Shown here: positions 1 to 8,649 of the stretch, in pieces
Layout of the letters: each line of letters begins with the position of its first letter
How positions within the stretch are numbered: position 1 is the stretch's first letter
DNA from: Beijerinckiaceae bacterium
GTDB taxonomy: Bacteria; Pseudomonadota; Alphaproteobacteria; Rhizobiales; Beijerinckiaceae
DNA: 64,000 bases
Reading direction: 5' to 3'
Assembly: GCA_947475995.1 (NCBI GenBank)
Contig: CANJNI010000012.1
Coordinates: 1-64,000, forward strand
Notes under the pieces: model-generated
The model's database searches: none
What the model was told of the DNA's origin: nothing
The model's input: only the letters and a program-made list of their open reading frames with translations
Position numbers and translations under genes: made by a program

Positions 1-2
1 AA

Positions 3-149
3 CTGGATGAGGGCCCACTGGTCTCCTCCACCCTCATCGGCGACAAGCGCCCCAAGAATATCTACGATATCGGCCAGAAGGTCGAAGTCGTCTACGAAGA
101 CCACCCCAACGAAGGCTTCACGATTCCAAAATTCAGAATCGTGGATTGA
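3..149 (+). CDS. C-terminal end of a DUF35 / OB-fold acyl-CoA-associated protein (5' truncated)
   Basis: An open frame enters from the left edge and stops at TGA 147-149. The 48 visible residues include LVSSTLIG, KVEVVYED and a closing IPKFRIVD, which match the C-terminal OB-fold half of DUF35 proteins. These small zinc-ribbon/OB-fold proteins usually accompany thiolases, CoA-linked enzymes or hydantoinase/oxoprolinase subunits. The zinc ribbon would lie upstream and cannot be seen. The 107-base gap to the first binding-protein gene contains no obvious terminator, so it may belong to the same operon. Fold assignment fairly sure; partner and substrate unknown. Confidence 0.7.
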   Translation: MDEGPLVSSTLIGDKRPKNIYDIGQKVEVVYEDHPNEGFTIPKFRIVD

Positions 150-256
150 AATCCATAGGCGGCGGGGCTCGTGTCCCGCCGTCACACAATTGCGGCATTT
201 CGACCGCAACCTTGAAAATCAAGAACAGTTTCGAGAACAATTTTCTGGAGGGAAAA

Positions 257-1345
257 ATGACCCGCAAGGGAACGGCCATCCGCGCGGCTGCTGTTTGGGC
301 GGGATTGTCGGTGATGTCGCCTCTCGCCGCACAGGCGCAGACGGCTGCTGACATTCTCAATTACAAGGGCGCCGACCGCGACCAGAAACTGCTGGAAGGG
401 GCCCGGAAAGAAGGGCAGGTCGTCTTCTACTCCGCCATGATCGTCAATCAGGCGCTGCGCCCGCTGGCCGATGGCTTCATGAAGAAATATCCGGCCGTCA
501 AGATGAGCTTCTGGCGCGGCGATACGGAAGAAATCATCGCCAAGCTGACCGCCGAAGTTCGCGCGAAGAACATCGTCGGCGATCTCATCGAGGGCACGGG
601 CGTCGGCGAACTTGCGATCGAGGGCGATCTGGTCCAGCCTTACCAGACGCCCGTCTCGCAAGAATATCCGCCGCAATATCGCGACGCGCGCAATCTGTGG
701 ACCGCAACGCGCCTCAGCTATTTCTCGGCGGCCTACAACACCAAGAACGTCACCGCCGCAGAAGCCCCGAAGACCTATGAGGATCTGCTCGATCCGAAAT
801 GGAAGGGCAAGCTCTCGTGGCGCATCGGAACCTCCAGCGGCACGCCGCTCTTCATCACCAATCTGCGCATCGCCTGGGGCGAGGAAAAGGCCATGGCCTA
901 TTTCCAGAAGCTCAAGGAACAGAAGATCGTCAATTTCGGCTCGGGTAGCGCGCGCACGCTCGTCGATCGCGTCATGGCCGGCGAATATCCGGTGGCGCTG
1001 AACATCTTCGCCCATCATCCGCTGATCAGCGCCGCCAAGGGCGCGCCCGTCACGTCGGTGCTCATGGACCCCGTCGCCAGTACGACCGCCACCATGGTGA
1101 TTCCGAAAGGCGTCAAGAATCCCTATGGGGCCATGCTGCTCGCCGATTTCATCCTGTCGAAGGAAGGGCAGGCGATCCTCGCCAAGGCTGAATATTTCCC
1201 GTCGCGCCCCGATGTGCCGCCGCTTGATACGCTCGCGCCCGTCGTGCCGACGCGCGCCAAGGTGCCGGAGAATTTCATCAGCCCTGAAAACCTGCTGAAG
1301 TTCAATGATTCATCGGAGAAGATCTATCAGGATCTGTTCCGCTGA
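257..1345 (+). CDS. Periplasmic substrate-binding protein, Fe3+/FbpA-like fold, paralogue 1 of 4
   Basis: A 362-residue secreted binding protein. The ATG at 257 follows GGAGGG (247-252). A basic N-terminus plus hydrophobic stretch ends at AAQAQ, a standard Sec signal peptide. The mature part has KEGQVVFYSAMIVNQALRP and YEDLLDPKWKGKLSWRIGTS, typical of family-1 extracellular solute-binding proteins (type-2 periplasmic fold). GSGSARTLVDRVMAGEYP, FAHHPLIS and AEYFPSRP are shared with the next three genes. No permease or ATPase is adjacent. The ligand is unknown; the family binds iron, polyamines, thiamine and organic acids, and the cluster context suggests an organic substrate. Confidence 0.88.
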   Translation: MTRKGTAIRAAAVWAGLSVMSPLAAQAQTAADILNYKGADRDQKLLEGARKEGQVVFYSAMIVNQALRPLADGFMKKYPAVKMSFWRGDTEEIIAKLTAEVRAKNIVGDLIEGTGVGELAIEGDLVQPYQTPVSQEYPPQYRDARNLWTATRLSYFSAAYNTKNVTAAEAPKTYEDLLDPKWKGKLSWRIGTSSGTPLFITNLRIAWGEEKAMAYFQKLKEQKIVNFGSGSARTLVDRVMAGEYPVALNIFAHHPLISAAKGAPVTSVLMDPVASTTATMVIPKGVKNPYGAMLLADFILSKEGQAILAKAEYFPSRPDVPPLDTLAPVVPTRAKVPENFISPENLLKFNDSSEKIYQDLFR

Positions 1346-1407
1346 TCGTTGAGACAAACTTAAAAGAACGGGCCGCGCAACCACGACGGCTCGTCAAGGG
1401 AGGGATC

Positions 1408-2487
1408 ATGAAAGCCAGAGCATTGAAGACGGCGAGTACGGCGTTGGCGGTCGTTCTGGCCGCCACTTCCGTTGAGGCGCTGACGACAGAAGAAATTCTC
1501 AACTACAAAGGCGCAGACCGCGACAAGGTTCTGCTCGAGGGCGCGCGCAAGGAAGGCGAGGTCATCTTCTATGCCGCCATGATCGTCAATCAGGCTTTGC
1601 GGCCGATTGCAGACGGGTTTCAGAAGAAATATCCGGGCGTGAAGCTCAATTTCTGGCGCGGCGATGCGCCGGAGATCATTGCCAAGCTGACCGCCGAAGT
1701 GCGCGCCCGCAACGTGGTTGGCGACGTGATCGAAGGCACGGGAATTGCCGAGATCGCCATCGGGGCCGATCTGGTTCAGCCTTACCAGACGCCCGTTTCG
1801 GCGGAATATCCGCCGGAGTATCGCGATCCCCGCAATCTTTGGACCGCGACGCGGATGAGCTATTTTTCGCTCGCCTATAATCCCAAGAACGTTCCTGCGG
1901 CGGACGTTCCCAAAACCTATGAGGATCTGCTCGATCCCAAATGGAAGGGCAAGCTGGCCTGGCGCATCGGCACGACCAGCGGCACACAACTGTTTCTGAC
2001 TAACCTGCGATTGGCATGGGGCGAGGAAAAGGCGCGCGCCTATTTCGAGAAACTCAAGGACCAGAAGATCATCAACTTCGCATCGGGCAGCGCGCGCACC
2101 CTTGTGGATCGCGTGATGGCGGGCGAATATCCTGTGGTGCTGAATATTTTTGCGCATCATCCGCTGATCAGTGCCGCCAAGGGCGCGCCGGTGAATTCCA
2201 GGCTGCTCGACCCGGTGCCAAGTTCCCCCTCCACGATGGCGGTCTCAAAGGGTCTCAAACATCCGCACGCCGCCATGCTTCTTGTCGATTATATTCTCTC
2301 GAAGGAAGGGCAGCAGATCATGGCGAAGGCCGAATATTTCCCTTCTCATCCGGCGGTGCCCCCCCTTGAGATGCTCGCGCCTGTCGTGCCCAAAGCCGCT
2401 GGCGTGCCGGAGAATTTCGTGAGTCCCGAGAATCTCAACAAGTATGCAGAGAGTTCAGAAAAGATCTACGAGGATCTGTTCCGCTAA
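1408..2487 (+). CDS. Periplasmic substrate-binding protein, paralogue 2 of 4
   Basis: A 359-residue paralogue of the preceding gene, 62 bases downstream. The ATG at 1408 follows AAGGGAGGG. The signal peptide ends around SVEA, and the mature protein starts LTTEEILNYKGADRDK. It keeps the array blocks IVNQALRP, FWRGDAPEII, GSARTLVDRVMAGEYP, FAHHPLISAAKGAPV and AEYFPSHPAVPPL. It is the copy closest to paralogue 1: both share QPYQTPVS and a similar C-terminus ending SSEKIYEDLFR. It is probably co-transcribed with its neighbours. Ligand unknown. Confidence 0.88.
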   Translation: MKARALKTASTALAVVLAATSVEALTTEEILNYKGADRDKVLLEGARKEGEVIFYAAMIVNQALRPIADGFQKKYPGVKLNFWRGDAPEIIAKLTAEVRARNVVGDVIEGTGIAEIAIGADLVQPYQTPVSAEYPPEYRDPRNLWTATRMSYFSLAYNPKNVPAADVPKTYEDLLDPKWKGKLAWRIGTTSGTQLFLTNLRLAWGEEKARAYFEKLKDQKIINFASGSARTLVDRVMAGEYPVVLNIFAHHPLISAAKGAPVNSRLLDPVPSSPSTMAVSKGLKHPHAAMLLVDYILSKEGQQIMAKAEYFPSHPAVPPLEMLAPVVPKAAGVPENFVSPENLNKYAESSEKIYEDLFR

Positions 2488-2505
2488 CTGATGGAAGCCG
2501 CCAGC

Positions 2506-3582
2506 ATGTTTGCACGCACGTCCATCGCCGCCGCGCTCGCACTGTCGCTGACAGCCGCATCCGCGCAGACCCTCACGACCGAACAGATCCTCAACTACAA
2601 GGGCGCGGATCGGGAAAAGGTTTTCGTCGAAGGCGCAAAAAAGGAAGGCGAGGTGGTCTTCTATTCGGCGATGATCGTCAATCAGGCTTTGCGGCCTGTC
2701 GCCGAAGGCTTCATGAAGAAATATCCCTTCATCAAGGCGACCTACTGGCGGGCCGATACGGCGGACACGATCGTCAAGGTTTCGGCGGAACAACGCGCCG
2801 GCAATGTGGTGTCGGACGTGATCGAAGGAACCGGCATTGGCGAGACCGTGATTCAGGCTGGCTTTGCGATGCCCTTCTATTCTCCGATGCTGGAGGAATA
2901 TCCCGAGAATCGCCGTGACCCGCGCAATCTGTGGGCCGCAACGCGGCTGAGCTATTACAGCCTCGGCTACAACACAAAACTGGTCGCGCCGGGTACGCAG
3001 CCGAAATCCTATGAAGAGCTGCTCGATCCGAAATGGAAGGGCAAGCTTTCGTGGCGCATCGGGCCTGCCGGCGGCATGGAGCTTTTCATTTCCACCCTGC
3101 GCATTGCATGGGGCGAGGAAAAGGCCATGGCCTATCTGCAAAAGCTCCGCGCGCAGGACATGACCAATTTCGGCTCGGGCAGCGCCCGCACGCTGGTCGA
3201 TCGCGTCATGGCCGGCGAGTTTCCGATTGCGTTGACGATCTTCGCGCATCATCCGCTGATCAGCGCCAAGGCAGGCGCGCCGGTCGACTCGCAGGTGCTT
3301 GATCCGATCACCACGACGGCGGCCATCATGACGGTTCCGAAGGGACTGCGGCATCCCTATGCGGCCATGCTCTTCGTCGATTTTCTTCTGTCGAAGGAAG
3401 GGCAGTCGATCCTCGCCAGGGCCGAATATTTCCCCGCCCATCCGGGCGTGCCGCCGCTGGAAATCATGGAAAAGGTCGTGCCGGCCGCCGCGAAAGTCGG
3501 CGAGGTTTTCATCAATCCGACCCGTATGCCCGAATATAACAATCGTTCTGGCGAGATCTGGCAGGACCTGTTCCGCAAATAA
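2506..3582 (+). CDS. Periplasmic substrate-binding protein, paralogue 3 of 4
   Basis: A 358-residue paralogue following closely on copy 2. I prefer the ATG at 2506 (MFARTSIAAALALSL) because GGAAG lies 8 bases upstream and the signal peptide then starts normally; the in-frame ATG at 2491 has no ribosome-binding site. The mature protein starts QTLTTEQILNYKGADREK. It is the most divergent of the four around the presumed ligand cleft (FAMPFYSPMLEEYPENRR, RIGPAGGMELFI), so its ligand may differ from that of copies 1 and 2. It keeps GSGSARTLVDRVMAGEFP and FAHHPLIS. Confidence 0.86.
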   Translation: MFARTSIAAALALSLTAASAQTLTTEQILNYKGADREKVFVEGAKKEGEVVFYSAMIVNQALRPVAEGFMKKYPFIKATYWRADTADTIVKVSAEQRAGNVVSDVIEGTGIGETVIQAGFAMPFYSPMLEEYPENRRDPRNLWAATRLSYYSLGYNTKLVAPGTQPKSYEELLDPKWKGKLSWRIGPAGGMELFISTLRIAWGEEKAMAYLQKLRAQDMTNFGSGSARTLVDRVMAGEFPIALTIFAHHPLISAKAGAPVDSQVLDPITTTAAIMTVPKGLRHPYAAMLFVDFLLSKEGQSILARAEYFPAHPGVPPLEIMEKVVPAAAKVGEVFINPTRMPEYNNRSGEIWQDLFRK

Positions 3583-3603
3583 GAGAATTGTCTGGAGAGT
3601 ATG

Positions 3604-4692
3604 ATGCTGAAATCCGACCTGATGAAGAAGCTTCTGTGCGGCGCCATCGCGATGGCCGCCAGCGCGTCTGCCGCGCAGGCGCTGACGACCGAAGAAGTGC
3701 TGATGTACACGGGCGCGGACCGCCAGAAGGTGCTGGAGGACGGCGCCCGCAAGGAAGGGCAGGTGGTGTTCTACTCGGGCGTCATCGTCAATCAGGCGCT
3801 GCGGCCCATCGCCGAAGGCTTCATGAAGAAATATCCCTTCATCAAGATGACCTTCTGGCGCGCCGATACGGAAGAGCTGCTGGCCAAGACGACAGCGGAA
3901 GTGCGCGCCGGCAACATCGTGGGCGATGTGCTGGAGGCGACGGGACTTGGCGAAGTGTCGATCAATGCTGGCCTCGTGCAGCCCTTCAAGTCGCCGGTCG
4001 TGAATGAATATCCGGAGCGCTATCGCGACCCGCGCAATCTGTGGGTGGTGACGCGACTCTCGTATTTCGGCACGTCCTACAACACCAAGCTTGTGCCGCC
4101 CGATCAGGTTCCCAAAACCTATGAGGACCTTCTCGATCCGAAATGGAAAGGCAAGATGGCCTGGCGTATCGGCACGTCCACCGGCACGCCGCTGTTCTTC
4201 ACCAATCTGCGCAAGGCGTGGGGCGAAGAGAAAGCCATGGCGTATTTCCAGAAGCTGAAAGAGCAGAAGATCGTCAACTTCGGCTCCGGCAGCGCCCGCA
4301 CTCTGGTGGACCGCGTCATGGCCAGCGAATATCCGATTGGCCTGCAGATTTTCGCGCATCATCCGCTCATCAGCAAGGCGAAGGGCGCGCCGGTCGACAC
4401 GGTGCTGATGGCGCCGGTCGGTTCCGTCGCCGCTCCCATGCAGGTGACGAAGGGAACGACACGCCCGCACGCAGCCATGCTGCTGGTCGACTACATCATC
4501 TCGAAGGAAGGACAGGAAATTCTGGCGAAGGCCGAATATTTCCCCGCCCATCCGGGCGTGCAGGCATTGCCTTCGCTCAATCCCATCGTGCCGGCGGTGG
4601 CGGGCGTGCCGGAAAATTTCATCACGCCGGAAGAGTTCGACCGGTATGCTGAAAGTTCGGAGAAGATCTATCAGGATCTCTTCCGCAACTGA
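3604..4692 (+). CDS. Periplasmic substrate-binding protein, paralogue 4 of 4
   Basis: A 362-residue paralogue 21 bases after copy 3. Two ATGs are adjacent (3601 and 3604); GGAG at 3594-3597 gives better spacing to 3604. The signal peptide ends SAAQA and the mature protein starts LTTEEVLMYTGADRQK. It retains IVNQALRP, YEDLLDPKWKGKMAWRIGTS, GSGSARTLVDRVMASEYP, FAHHPLIS and AEYFPAHPGV. It ends 17 bases before the hydantoinase-B start, so it should share a transcript with that gene. Ligand unknown. Confidence 0.88.
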   Translation: MLKSDLMKKLLCGAIAMAASASAAQALTTEEVLMYTGADRQKVLEDGARKEGQVVFYSGVIVNQALRPIAEGFMKKYPFIKMTFWRADTEELLAKTTAEVRAGNIVGDVLEATGLGEVSINAGLVQPFKSPVVNEYPERYRDPRNLWVVTRLSYFGTSYNTKLVPPDQVPKTYEDLLDPKWKGKMAWRIGTSTGTPLFFTNLRKAWGEEKAMAYFQKLKEQKIVNFGSGSARTLVDRVMASEYPIGLQIFAHHPLISKAKGAPVDTVLMAPVGSVAAPMQVTKGTTRPHAAMLLVDYIISKEGQEILAKAEYFPAHPGVQALPSLNPIVPAVAGVPENFITPEEFDRYAESSEKIYQDLFRN

Positions 4693-4709
4693 TCCCGAAG
4701 GGCTCCAAG

Positions 4710-6497
4710 TTGAACGAGGTTTTCGTCGGGCCTGTCGAGGTCGAGATCGCCCGCGCCAGTCTCGCGGGCATCGTGCAGGAAATGCAGAATCTGCTTTTCC
4801 GCACGGGCTATTCGACCATCATCCGCGAATCCCATGACGCCTCCTGCGCCATCACCGACCACGAAGGCCGCGTGGTGGCGCAGCATATCGTGCTGCCGCT
4901 TCACATCGGGGCTTTCCCGGCCTGTGCGGCGGCCGTGTTGCGCGCCTATGGAGATGATCTGCGCGATGGCGACGCCTTTCTGATCAATCATCCCTATGAG
5001 GGCGGCAGTCCGCATGCGCCTGACATGGCTGTGCTGGCGCCGATCTTCGTCGAAGGCGTTTTTCTGGGCTTCTGCGGGTCCATCGCGCACAAGAGCGACA
5101 TTGGCGGTCCGGTGCCGGGCTCCTGCTCGGGGCAGGCGCGCGAAACCTTCAACGAAGGGCTGCACCTGCCGGCGGTGCGCTACCAGCGCGATTTTGTCCG
5201 CAATCTGGAAATCGAGCGCATCATCGCCGCCAACAGCCGCACGCCCGAACTCGTGTTGGGCGACATTCGCGGCCAGCTCGGCTGCGTGCGCATCGGGGCC
5301 GAGCGTGTGGGTGCGCTGACGAAAAAGCTCGGGCTGCCGCACGTGCGCGCCTGTTTCGACCGCCTGCTGGAACTCGCCCGTCAGCGCCTGCGGGCAGGCG
5401 TCGCTGAATGGCGAGACGGCGAGGCCAGCGCCGAGCGCTTTGTCGATGACGACGGCATCGATCTCGAAAGGCCGGTCCGCATCCATGTGCATGTCGCCAA
5501 ACAGGGCGACCGGATCAATTTCGATTTTTCAGGCTCGGCGGACCAGACCAAAGGCCCGGCCAATATACGGCCATCGCTGGTGCGCGCGGCCTGCCTGTTC
5601 TGTCTCGTATCGCTGATCGACCCGCATCTGACGCTGAACAGCGGCGCGCTGGCCGCTTTCGACGTGACGGTGCGCCCCGGCAGCGTGCTCGATCCGAGAT
5701 TCCCCGCGCCGGTGAACACCTACAATCCAACCGTCCACGCGCTGGTGGAGGCGGTCTTCGCCGCCATGGCGTCCATTGCGCCGGGCCGGGGCAGGGCGGA
5801 TGGTTGCGGCGGACGCTCGATCATCATCGGCGGCCGTGCGACCTCCGCCGGCAAGGCCTATGTGCAGTACGAACTGTTCGGCGGGGGCGGCGGCGCTCGT
5901 TCCGGCAAGGACGGCGTCTCGGGCACGATGGTCAATCAGGCCAACGGCAAGGTCACCCCCATCGAGATCATCGAAAGTGAATTCGCCACCCACCTGCGGC
6001 GGTTCGAGCTGATCCCGGACTCGGGCGGCGCGGGCGCCTTCCGGGGCGGCCTCGGCTTCGTCCGCGAATATGAAAATCTCGCCGACGCCCGCTTTTCCAT
6101 CCGCTCCGCCAAGCATGTCATCGCCCCCGAGGGCGCCGCAGGCGGCGGCGCGGCGCGCACCGGCGACATCAGGATCAATCCGGACACAGGCAGCGAGAAG
6201 CGGCTGCCCACCAGATATGCAGACTACCCGGTGACGACGGGGGACGTGATCCGCCTGGAGACGCCCGGCGGCGGCGGCTTCGGCGATCCGCTGGAGCGCG
6301 ATCCGGAGCTTGTGCTTCGGGACGTCCGGGAGGGTTATATTACGGCTCGAGGCGCGCTCCAGCACTACGGCGTGGTTCTTGCGGCAAGCGAAGGCGGGCT
6401 TCTGCTCGATCCACAGGCCACCGGCGCGGAGCGCGTCAGACGACGCGCTGGTCCTAGCCAGCAGGCGGCGCGTTTTGCCGCAGACGCAACGATCTGA
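4710..6497 (+). CDS. Hydantoinase B / oxoprolinase family subunit
   Basis: A 595-residue HyuB-type protein. Members act with a HyuA-type ATPase subunit in ATP-dependent opening of 5-oxoproline, hydantoin or similar rings, or in acetone-carboxylase-like reactions. The start is TTG at 4710, with GAAGGG 7 bases upstream. Family blocks include GTGYSTIIRESHDASC near the N-terminus (with RTGYS), INHPYEGGSPHAPD, FDFSGSADQTKGPANI, PVNTYNPTVHA and ETPGGGGFGDPLERDP near the C-terminus. A short low-complexity tail follows. No HyuA gene lies downstream, so it may sit upstream of the window. The four binding proteins immediately before it suggest that they deliver its substrate or a precursor. Substrate not determinable. 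Confidence 0.85.
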   Translation: MNEVFVGPVEVEIARASLAGIVQEMQNLLFRTGYSTIIRESHDASCAITDHEGRVVAQHIVLPLHIGAFPACAAAVLRAYGDDLRDGDAFLINHPYEGGSPHAPDMAVLAPIFVEGVFLGFCGSIAHKSDIGGPVPGSCSGQARETFNEGLHLPAVRYQRDFVRNLEIERIIAANSRTPELVLGDIRGQLGCVRIGAERVGALTKKLGLPHVRACFDRLLELARQRLRAGVAEWRDGEASAERFVDDDGIDLERPVRIHVHVAKQGDRINFDFSGSADQTKGPANIRPSLVRAACLFCLVSLIDPHLTLNSGALAAFDVTVRPGSVLDPRFPAPVNTYNPTVHALVEAVFAAMASIAPGRGRADGCGGRSIIIGGRATSAGKAYVQYELFGGGGGARSGKDGVSGTMVNQANGKVTPIEIIESEFATHLRRFELIPDSGGAGAFRGGLGFVREYENLADARFSIRSAKHVIAPEGAAGGGAARTGDIRINPDTGSEKRLPTRYADYPVTTGDVIRLETPGGGGFGDPLERDPELVLRDVREGYITARGALQHYGVVLAASEGGLLLDPQATGAERVRRRAGPSQQAARFAADATI

Positions 6498-6636
6498 GGG
6501 CTTTCGCGGCCCCCCGTCGCGGTTGACATCGGGGTCCCCAAACATCACAAAAGGCGTGATCCGCAGGGTCGGTTCTCCCGTATGACGGGAAGATCGGCCG
6601 CCAGCGATCGACGCTTTTTCATCGAGGGAAAACACC

Positions 6637-7056
6637 ATGGCTTCGCTCAAGGGCACGAAGACCGAGCAGAATCTGAAGGACGCCTTCGCCGGCGAGTCGC
6701 AGGCGAACCGTCGTTATCTCTATTTCGCACAGAAGGCCGACGTTGAAGGCTACAACGACGTCGCCGCCGTGTTCCGTTCCACCGCCGAAGGCGAGACCGG
6801 ACACGCGCACGGCCATCTCGAATTCCTGGAAGCCGTCGGCGATCCCGCCACCGGCCTGCCGATCGGCAAGACCTCGCTGAACCTCGCCGCCTCGGTGGCT
6901 GGCGAGACGCACGAATACACCGACATGTATCCGGGCATGGCCCGTTCGGCCCGCGAAGAAGGCTTCGAGGAAATCGCCGACTGGTTCGAGACGCTCGCCA
7001 AGGCCGAGCGTTCGCATGCCGGCCGTTTCCAGCGCGCTCTGGACGAAATCAAGTAA
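6637..7056 (+). CDS. Rubrerythrin family protein (diiron, no rubredoxin domain)
   Basis: A 139-residue ferritin-like protein, starting at ATG 6637 after GAGGGAAA. Diiron ligand motifs are visible: [11 protein letters not shown] (Glu near residue 20), [10 protein letters not shown] (Glu near 54), GETHEY (Glu near 90) and AERSHAGRF near the C-terminus. The C-terminal rubredoxin Cys4 domain of classical rubrerythrins is absent, so electrons must come from another protein; the Fe-S protein downstream is a candidate. The likely role is peroxide reduction. A strong hairpin follows the gene, so the operon downstream may be separately or attenuatedly expressed. Confidence 0.9.
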   Translation: MASLKGTKTEQNLKDAFAGESQANRRYLYFAQKADVEGYNDVAAVFRSTAEGETGHAHGHLEFLEAVGDPATGLPIGKTSLNLAASVAGETHEYTDMYPGMARSAREEGFEEIADWFETLAKAERSHAGRFQRALDEIK

Positions 7057-7078
7057 TTTCAGCTTTGCAGGGCTGAGG

Positions 7079-7105
7079 CATCCGGCCGGCTTGTCCGGCC
7101 GGATG
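7079..7105 (+). terminator. GC-rich hairpin after rubrerythrin
   Basis: Perfect 11-bp arms (7079-7089 and 7095-7105) with a 5-base loop, followed by TGTTTT. The T-run is weak, so this may attenuate rather than fully terminate transcription into the Fe-S gene. Confidence 0.65.
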
Positions 7106-7141
7106 TGTTTTGGAAACAGTTCGGACGATCAGGGGCCACGC

Positions 7142-8485
7142 ATGAGAGAGGGCAGTCTCGAAGCTCCCACCCGGCATCCGCTGGATTGGGAAAATCCGGA
7201 TTTCTACGACGAGGCGAAACTCGACGCGGAAATGGAGCGGATTTTCGACATCTGCCACGGCTGCCGCCGCTGCTTCAATCTCTGCGATTCCTTCCCGCGC
7301 CTGTTCGACATGGTCGATGAATCGAAGACCGGCGAACTCGACAGCGTCGACCATAAGGATTTCAAGAAAGTCGTGGACGCATGCACGCTTTGCGACATGT
7401 GCTACATGACCAAGTGCCCCTACGTGCCGCCGCATGAATTCAATCTCGACTTCCCGCATCTGATGCTGCGCTATCGCGCCGTCGAGTTGAAGAAAGACAT
7501 GGTTTCGCTCGCCGACAAGGAACTGGCGAAGACGGACCGCAACGGCAAGCTGGCGTCTCTCGCCGCCCCTATCGCCAACTGGGCGAGCAGCACCGGCAAT
7601 GGGCTGACGCGCCCGATCCTCGAAAAGACCGTTGGTCTGCATCGCGATGCGGCGCTGCCGAAATATGCTGCGATCAGCTTCGAGCGCCGCGCCGACGGTT
7701 CGCCCATCAAGGTGAACGAGGCTGCGCCGGCCTTCGGCCGCAAGGCGGTGATCTACGCAACGTGCTTCACCAATTACAACAGCCCAGACGTCGGCATGGC
7801 CGCGCGGGCGGTCCTGGCGAAGAACGGCGTCGAGACGGAAGTCATCCATCCGCATTGCTGCGGGATGCCGATGCTCGAACAGGGCAACCTGCCGGAAGTC
7901 GCGAAGGCGGCCCGCGAGGTTGCGGCTGCCTTCAAGCCGTGGATCGAGCGCGGCTACGACATCATCGCCACCGTTCCATCCTGCGCCCTGATGGTGAAGA
8001 TGGAATGGCCGCTCATCCTGCCCAACGATGAGGATGTGAAGCTGCTGGCCCGCGCCACCTTCGACCTCTCCGAATACATCGTCGACATCGGCAAGAAGGA
8101 AGGCATGGCTCCGGGGATGGAGGCCGTCGCGGGCGGCGTCGCCATCCACCTTGCTTGCCATTCGCGGGCGCAGAACATGGGCCAGAAGGCCGCCGACATG
8201 CTCAGGCTCATTCCCGAGGCGGATGTGCAGGTGCTGGAGCGCTGCTCAGGCCACGGCGGCGCATGGGGCTTCAAGAAGGAGCATTTCGAGGTCGGCATGA
8301 AGGTCGGCCGCCCGGTGTTCCGGCAGATCGCCGAAGCCGGCAAGGCCTTCGTGTCATCCGAATGCCCGCTTGCCGGCGTACATATCGCGCAGGGCGTCGA
8401 CCGGCTCGGCAAAGAGGGGCCGAAGCCCGAGTTGCTTACCCATCCGATTCAGCTGATGGCGCGCGCCTACGGGTTGGTCGTCTGA
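7142..8485 (+). CDS. GlpC-like Fe-S oxidoreductase with two 4Fe-4S clusters and CCG domains
   Basis: A 447-residue protein related to the GlpC/heterodisulfide-reductase CCG family. I chose ATG 7142, downstream of the rubrerythrin terminator, over the longer open frame. The N-terminal region has two ferredoxin motifs, CHGCRRCFNLC (about residues 37-47) and CTLCDMCYMTKCP (about 81-93). The C-terminal part has a cysteine-rich CCG element (HPHCCGMP) and a second, altered one (ERCSGHGGAWG). It probably passes electrons to the rubrerythrin encoded just upstream, or to DUF3501 downstream. I know this three-gene neighbourhood from other proteobacteria, but the reaction is not established. Confidence 0.85.
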   Translation: MREGSLEAPTRHPLDWENPDFYDEAKLDAEMERIFDICHGCRRCFNLCDSFPRLFDMVDESKTGELDSVDHKDFKKVVDACTLCDMCYMTKCPYVPPHEFNLDFPHLMLRYRAVELKKDMVSLADKELAKTDRNGKLASLAAPIANWASSTGNGLTRPILEKTVGLHRDAALPKYAAISFERRADGSPIKVNEAAPAFGRKAVIYATCFTNYNSPDVGMAARAVLAKNGVETEVIHPHCCGMPMLEQGNLPEVAKAAREVAAAFKPWIERGYDIIATVPSCALMVKMEWPLILPNDEDVKLLARATFDLSEYIVDIGKKEGMAPGMEAVAGGVAIHLACHSRAQNMGQKAADMLRLIPEADVQVLERCSGHGGAWGFKKEHFEVGMKVGRPVFRQIAEAGKAFVSSECPLAGVHIAQGVDRLGKEGPKPELLTHPIQLMARAYGLVV

Positions 8486-8512
8486 AAGATTGGAATATGC
8501 GTGCGTCAAACC

Positions 8513-8625
8513 TTGTCCTTCGAGACAGCTGCTGCGCGACTTCCTCGGGATGCGGTTTGACCAGAATAGATCAGTAGCCCTCATGCTGGGGAGCTTGCGC
8601 AGCAAGCGTCTCGAAGCACGAGGGC
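8513..8625. repeat. Pair of inverted dispersed palindromic repeats (RPE-like)
   Basis: Two related copies face each other: 8513-8552, containing CTTCGAGAC and CTGCTGCGC, and 8577-8625, an imperfect palindrome bounded by GCCCTC and GAGGGC with internal GCGTCTCGAAGC. The second, read on the other strand, aligns with the first. This resembles the intergenic palindromic elements widespread in Hyphomicrobiales. It fills the gap between the Fe-S gene and DUF3501 and could form a transcript hairpin. Confidence 0.7.
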
Positions 8626-8649
8626 TGCCCACGAGACTGCGAGGTTCCC

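Noticed and set aside
2455..4551. A 698-codon open frame on the minus strand opposite binding-protein genes
   Set aside because: It is a GC-rich antisense shadow of two conserved plus-strand genes; its product is Arg/His/Asp-rich with no family motif and no ribosome-binding site.
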